64,000 bases of DNA. Source: an uncultured Bacteroidales bacterium. Lineage in GTDB: Bacteria; Bacteroidota; Bacteroidia; Bacteroidales; Paludibacteraceae. Within the stretch, counting starts at the first letter, position 1; every line of letters begins with the position of its first letter. A program made the position numbers and the translations under genes. The notes below the pieces were generated by a model. The model was not told the origin of the DNA, made no database searches, and was given only the letters and a program-made list of their open reading frames with translations. This document shows, piece by piece, positions 63,177 to 64,000 of the stretch. Location: NCBI GenBank assembly GCA_900316125.1, contig ONBO01000004.1:1-64000 (forward strand), given 5' to 3'.

Positions 63177-63207
63177 TTTGTGCAAAGGTAAAAAATTCGT
63201 AACTTTG
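63177..63207 (+). promoter_or_regulatory. Predicted fabD promoter, overlapping the divergent dapL promoter
   Basis: TTTG 63177-63180, 19 bp, TAACTTTG 63200-63207: consensus match. Shares its DNA with the oppositely oriented dapL promoter. Confidence 0.78.
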
Positions 63208-63213
63208 TACAAA
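63183..63213 (-). promoter_or_regulatory. Predicted dapL promoter
   Basis: On the minus strand TTTG (63213-63210), 19 bp, TACCTTTG (63190-63183) followed by C. ATG 63173 lies about ten bases further, so the leader is very short. Confidence 0.8.
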
Positions 63214-63230
63214 ATTTAAATTTTAACAAT

Positions 63231-64000
63231 ATGAATGCGTACGTATTTCCAGGACAAGGCGCCCAGTTTGTGGGCATGGGTAAGGACCTTTATGATTCTT
63301 CCGCTGTAGCAAAAGAGATGTTTGAAAAGGCTAATGACATCCTCGGTTTCCGCATCACAGACCTTATGTTTGCAGGAACAGATGAGGATTTGCGTCAGAC
63401 AAAGGTAACTCAGCCTGCCGTGTTCCTTCATTCAGTAATTCTTGCCAAGGTTCTTGGTGTAAACCCCGATATGACCGCCGGCCACTCTCTTGGTGAGTTC
63501 TCTGCACTTGTGGCAGCCGGAGCCCTCAGCTTTGAGGATGGTTTGAGACTTGTGAGCAAGCGTGCCATGGCAATGCAGAAGGCCTGTGAGCTTCAGCCAT
63601 CAACAATGGCAGCCGTACTTGGTCTTGCAGATGATGTAGTAGAGGATATATGTTCAACAATAGAGGGTGTTGTGGTTCCAGCTAACTACAACTGCCCAGG
63701 TCAGCTTGTAATTTCAGGTAGCATAGAGGCTATAGATGAGGCTGTTGCCAAGATGGAGGAGGCTGGTGCAAAACGTGCCATTAAGCTTGCCGTTGGCGGT
63801 GCTTTCCACTCTCCGCTCATGGAGCCTGCACGTCAGGAGCTTGCCGCAGCAATAGAGGCTGCTCCATTCTCTAAGCCAGTATGCCCTATATATCAGAATG
63901 TTAGCACTATAGCAGAAACAAATCCTGACACTATAAAGGCAAATCTGGTTAAGCAGCTCACATCGCCGGTTAAATGGACACAGTGTGTACGCTCAATGAT
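63231..64000 (+). CDS. fabD: Malonyl-CoA:ACP transacylase (runs off right edge)
   Basis: The first 256 residues of FabD, which loads malonyl groups on acyl carrier protein for fatty-acid synthesis. ATG 63231 begins NAYVFPGQGAQFVGMGKDL. The nucleophile Ser86 is in AGHSLGEFSAL, the catalytic His193 in GGAFHSPLMEPA, and YNCPGQLVISG is the substrate-loop region. The gene continues beyond the window, so about 40 residues are missing. Confidence 0.96.
   Translation, partial: MNAYVFPGQGAQFVGMGKDLYDSSAVAKEMFEKANDILGFRITDLMFAGTDEDLRQTKVTQPAVFLHSVILAKVLGVNPDMTAGHSLGEFSALVAAGALSFEDGLRLVSKRAMAMQKACELQPSTMAAVLGLADDVVEDICSTIEGVVVPANYNCPGQLVISGSIEAIDEAVAKMEEAGAKRAIKLAVGGAFHSPLMEPARQELAAAIEAAPFSKPVCPIYQNVSTIAETNPDTIKANLVKQLTSPVKWTQCVRSM

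Noticed and set aside
1-64000. tRNA, rRNA, riboswitch or prophage features
   Set aside because: No cloverleaf, rRNA-conserved segment, known riboswitch core or phage structural gene was recognised on reading; a covariance-model scan was not possible here.

Overview
The window comes from the chromosome of an anaerobic member of the Bacteroidales (phylum Bacteroidota), most likely an uncultured gut or rumen lineage. Four things point there. Promoters follow the Bacteroidota pattern of a -33 TTTG and a -7 TAnnTTTG spaced 19-20 bp apart. Most starts lack a Shine-Dalgarno sequence, and several are TTG or GTG. The gene order rpmB-rpmG-DUF4295-ftsY-rimO and the moxR/bat cluster are typical of the phylum. 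Ferredoxin-dependent 2-oxoacid oxidoreductase, TonB-dependent receptors and four lipoproteins with the FISUMP (Fibrobacter succinogenes major paralogous) domain fit an anaerobe of this group. No rRNA, tRNA, complete insertion sequence or CRISPR array was recognised.

Layout. 1-1.8 kb: end of an accessory/defence-type island (RhuM-like and YhcG-like PD-(D/E)XK proteins). 1.9-7.1 kb: a TonB-dependent receptor plus DUF6850-type barrel, divergent from a regulator that fuses a hemerythrin/RIC-like domain to a LuxR-type HTH; a perfect inverted repeat lies in the shared promoter region. 7.2-11 kb: an MBL hydrolase and korAB. 11-16.2 kb: a plastic region with two inverted FISUMP lipoprotein paralogs, an SDR gene, remnants of two genes, and an AAA/DUF4143 ATPase with nested hairpins upstream. 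16.2-36.1 kb: envelope and housekeeping genes (tamB, tsaD, an exosortase-family protein, coaX, an outer-membrane protein, a TPR protein, lptC, a CNNM/CorC protein, a PpiD-like foldase, pcrA, a second TonB receptor and an M48 protease). 36.1-41 kb: two tandem FISUMP/Ig-like lipoproteins. The first is out of frame at a run of nine G within its signal peptide, so it is a candidate phase-variable gene. 41-43.6 kb: a second DUF4143 ATPase behind a 22-bp repeat array, an MNT/HEPN module and a short CinA-like gene. 43.5-47.9 kb: a glycosyltransferase and a BtuFCD-type metal-chelate ABC importer. 48-51.4 kb: ribosomal proteins, ftsY, rimO and an HU protein. 51.4-61.5 kb: a membrane-spanning HU-fusion protein, then the moxR/bat aerotolerance cluster (batA frameshifted) and a PAP2 phosphatase. 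61.6-64 kb: a small HTH-like protein, dapL and the start of fabD.

How the genes work together. Much of the window serves the cell envelope: LPS export, outer-membrane biogenesis and import, and surface lipoproteins. The most interesting observations are the poly-G switch in the signal peptide of a surface lipoprotein; the di-iron-type/LuxR regulator facing a TonB receptor operon across a perfect operator-like palindrome; the HU-transmembrane-LysM-like architecture that could link nucleoid and envelope; and the unrelated repeat arrays placed directly in front of both DUF4143 ATPase genes.
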